Translations under genes and position numbers: made by a program
Source: JBFWIL01 sp050256015
GTDB lineage: Bacteria > Bacteroidota > Bacteroidia > Bacteroidales > Prolixibacteraceae
Assembly (NCBI GenBank): GCA_050256015.1
Contig: JBFWIL010000111.1
Span: forward strand, 1 to 8,163
DNA: 8,163 nucleotides
Direction of reading: 5' to 3'
Notes under the pieces: model-generated
The model's database searches: none
What the model saw: the letters and a program-made list of their open reading frames with translations, nothing else
What the model was told of the DNA's origin: nothing
Shown here: one piece after another, positions 6,716-8,163 of the stretch
How the letters are laid out: each line of letters starts with the position of its first letter
Position numbering within the stretch: position 1 is the first letter of the stretch

Positions 6716-7966
6716 ATGGAAATAAAAAAACAACTGGAGTTAAGCAAGAAGGCCGGCAAAAGCATGAATTTAATTAAAGCGGAAAAAATCGACCGGATTC
6801 TGGACGATGTGGCCGCTGTGGCTGTTGCCTGTACCAAACTGATCCTGAAAGAAAATAAAAAAGACCTGAACCGGATGGATCCGTCAGATCCCCGCTACGA
6901 CAGGCTGAAGCTGACGGAGGAGCGGATAGCCGGAATTGCATCCGATATCCGAAAAGTCAGCTCCCTGCCATCTCCGTTGGGACGGGTGCTGATGCAAACC
7001 ACCCGTCCCAACGGAATGCGCATCAGCAAAGTTTCGGTTCCCTTTGGCGTAATCGGCATCATCTACGAAGCCCGACCGAACGTTACTTTCGATGTTTTTT
7101 CACTCTGCCTGAAATCGGGCAACGCCTGCGTGCTGAAGGGAGGGAGCGATGCGGAATACTCAAACCGGGCCATCGCCGGTCTGATCCGGCAAGTGCTTGA
7201 ACGGCACGGAACCGACAAAGAGATGCTGAACCTGCTTCCTCCCGGGAGGGAAACCACAGCCGAAATGTTAAACGCCCGAGGCTATATTGACCTGATCATT
7301 CCGCGGGGATCACAGGGACTGATTAACTTTGTCCGGGAAAACGCCGCCATCCCGGTTATCGAAACCGGAGCAGGCATCTGTCACACTTACTTTGACGAAT
7401 TTGGCGATACAGCCAAGGGACAGGCCATTGTGAACAATGCCAAAACCCGGCGATGCAGTGTCTGCAATGCACTCGACTGCCTGATCATCCACGAAGACCG
7501 GCTCACCGACCTGCCACGCATCTGTTTGGAACTGCCTTCCAGCCGGGTCATCGTCTATGCCGACGAAAAAGCCTACGCCGCCCTGCAGGGGCGGTACCCG
7601 GATGAATTACTGGAAAAAGCCACACCCGGATCTTTCGGTACGGAATTCCTGGATTACAAGATGGCTGTAAAAACCGTATCCTCCTTTGAGGAAGCGCTTC
7701 AGCACATCGAAACCTTCAGTTCCCGGCACAGTGAAGCCATCATCACGGAAGACCCCATCCGGAAAGACCTTTTCCGGAAACTGGTCGATGCCGCTGCCGT
7801 TTACTGCAACGTATCTACTGCCTTTACCGACGGAGCCCAGTTTGGGCTGGGAGCCGAAATCGGCATCTCTACCCAGAAACTGCATGCACGGGGTCCCATG
7901 GCGCTGGAAGAACTGTGCAGTTACAAATGGCTGATCGAGGGAGACGGTCAGATCCGTCCCAGATAA
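6716..7966 (+). CDS. proA: Gamma-glutamyl phosphate reductase
   Basis: NADPH-dependent aldehyde-dehydrogenase-fold enzyme that reduces the ProB product to glutamate-5-semialdehyde, which cyclises to the ProC substrate. The 416-aa length equals the usual ~417. ARPNVT (119-124) and LKSGNACVLKGG are cofactor-domain blocks; the catalytic cysteine is C250 in RRCSVCNALD; ARGPMALEEL (391-400) is the C-terminal signature. An additional cysteine, C247, sits three residues before the catalytic one, where Pro or Val is more usual in the proteins I recall. ATG at 6716 is chosen over an in-frame GTG at 6686 because it gives the standard N-terminus. It lies 39 nt after proB; a 70-nt gap follows before the transcarbamylase gene. 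Confidence 0.96.
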   Translation: MEIKKQLELSKKAGKSMNLIKAEKIDRILDDVAAVAVACTKLILKENKKDLNRMDPSDPRYDRLKLTEERIAGIASDIRKVSSLPSPLGRVLMQTTRPNGMRISKVSVPFGVIGIIYEARPNVTFDVFSLCLKSGNACVLKGGSDAEYSNRAIAGLIRQVLERHGTDKEMLNLLPPGRETTAEMLNARGYIDLIIPRGSQGLINFVRENAAIPVIETGAGICHTYFDEFGDTAKGQAIVNNAKTRRCSVCNALDCLIIHEDRLTDLPRICLELPSSRVIVYADEKAYAALQGRYPDELLEKATPGSFGTEFLDYKMAVKTVSSFEEALQHIETFSSRHSEAIITEDPIRKDLFRKLVDAAAVYCNVSTAFTDGAQFGLGAEIGISTQKLHARGPMALEELCSYKWLIEGDGQIRPR

Positions 7967-8036
7967 GCGGAACCGGACCCTGCTTTTTCAGAAGCACGAA
8001 AAGCCTTTCCCGACTTTTCAAAAATAAAAGAATAAA
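7967..8036 (+). other. 70-nt spacer before argF' with overlapping inverted repeats
   Basis: TGCTT (7981-7985) can pair with AAGCA (7992-7996), GCTTTT (7982-7987) with AAAAGC (7999-8004), and GAAAAG (7998-8003) with CTTTTC (8014-8019). The pairings are mutually exclusive in part. All are short and A/U-rich, and no U-run follows, so no terminator is called. The last 18 bases are almost pure A, consistent with a Bacteroidota translation-initiation leader. Confidence 0.3.
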
Positions 8037-8163
8037 ATGAGACAATTTACTTCCATACACGACCTGGACAATCCAGATGAAGCCAAACGGCTGGCCTATG
8101 AACTGAAAAAAGACCCATACAAATATCAGACGCTGGGAAAAAACAAAACCAAGCTGCTGGTTT
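8037..8163 (+). CDS. N-acyl-L-ornithine carbamoyltransferase, 5' fragment
   Basis: The window ends inside this frame after 42 complete codons plus one base. The N-terminus (MRQFTSIHDLDNPDE, later LKKDPYKYQTLGKNKTKLLV) resembles the start of the ArgF' transcarbamylases of Bacteroides and relatives, which carbamoylate N-acetyl- or N-succinyl-ornithine instead of free ornithine. The carbamoyl-phosphate motif (S-x-R-T type) and the residues that set acetyl versus succinyl preference lie beyond the edge. Its position after proA in an arginine cluster that includes argG, argC and argD supports the call. Ordinary ornithine carbamoyltransferase cannot be excluded from this fragment alone, though the N-terminal pattern favours the acylornithine type. 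The ATG follows an A-rich leader. Confidence 0.8.
   Translation, partial: MRQFTSIHDLDNPDEAKRLAYELKKDPYKYQTLGKNKTKLLV

Noticed and set aside
1..8163. CRISPR array, tRNA/rRNA genes, insertion sequence, toxin-antitoxin, prophage or defence genes
   Set aside because: No direct-repeat array, cloverleaf, transposase motif or terminal inverted repeat was seen; the window is nearly filled by recognised biosynthetic genes.

Overview
The window looks like a Bacteroidota (most likely Bacteroidales-type) chromosome segment carrying an arginine/proline biosynthesis cluster. All recognisable genes are on the + strand, tightly spaced, with no mobile element, tRNA, rRNA or CRISPR array visible. The taxonomic inference rests on three things. 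A textbook Bacteroidota sigma-ABfr-type promoter (TTTG, 18 bp, TAttTTTG) precedes the first gene. Most start codons follow A-rich leaders rather than a strong Shine-Dalgarno. The protein variants, notably the GNAT acyltransferase next to argR, the ArgG form with AHGSTGAGNDQ, and an ArgF'-type transcarbamylase, are those familiar from Bacteroides relatives.

Layout: 1-120 is the regulatory region with promoter and candidate operator. argR (121-606) encodes the arginine repressor. It is followed 8 nt later by a GNAT-fold acyltransferase (615-1292), the probable N-acylglutamate synthase. A 135-nt spacer rich in inverted repeats separates these from argG (1428-2621), argC (2623-3588) and argD (3591-4727), which are almost contiguous. 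proC (4774-5574), proB (5585-6676) and proA (6716-7966) follow. The window closes 42 codons into a gene resembling N-acyl-L-ornithine carbamoyltransferase (argF', from 8037).

Pathway logic: the GNAT enzyme would acylate glutamate. ArgC and ArgD carry the acylated intermediate through semialdehyde to N-acylornithine, ArgF' carbamoylates it, and ArgG makes argininosuccinate after deacylation. ProB, ProA and ProC run the parallel unacylated glutamate-to-proline route. argB, argH and the deacylase are not in the window and probably lie downstream or elsewhere. ArgR at the head of the cluster is expected to sense arginine and repress it.

I see no clearly undescribed system. The points most worth a second look are the Cys-containing C-terminal extension of the acyltransferase, whether the acyl group is acetyl or succinyl, the structured argG leader, and the candidate ARG box overlapping the argR promoter.
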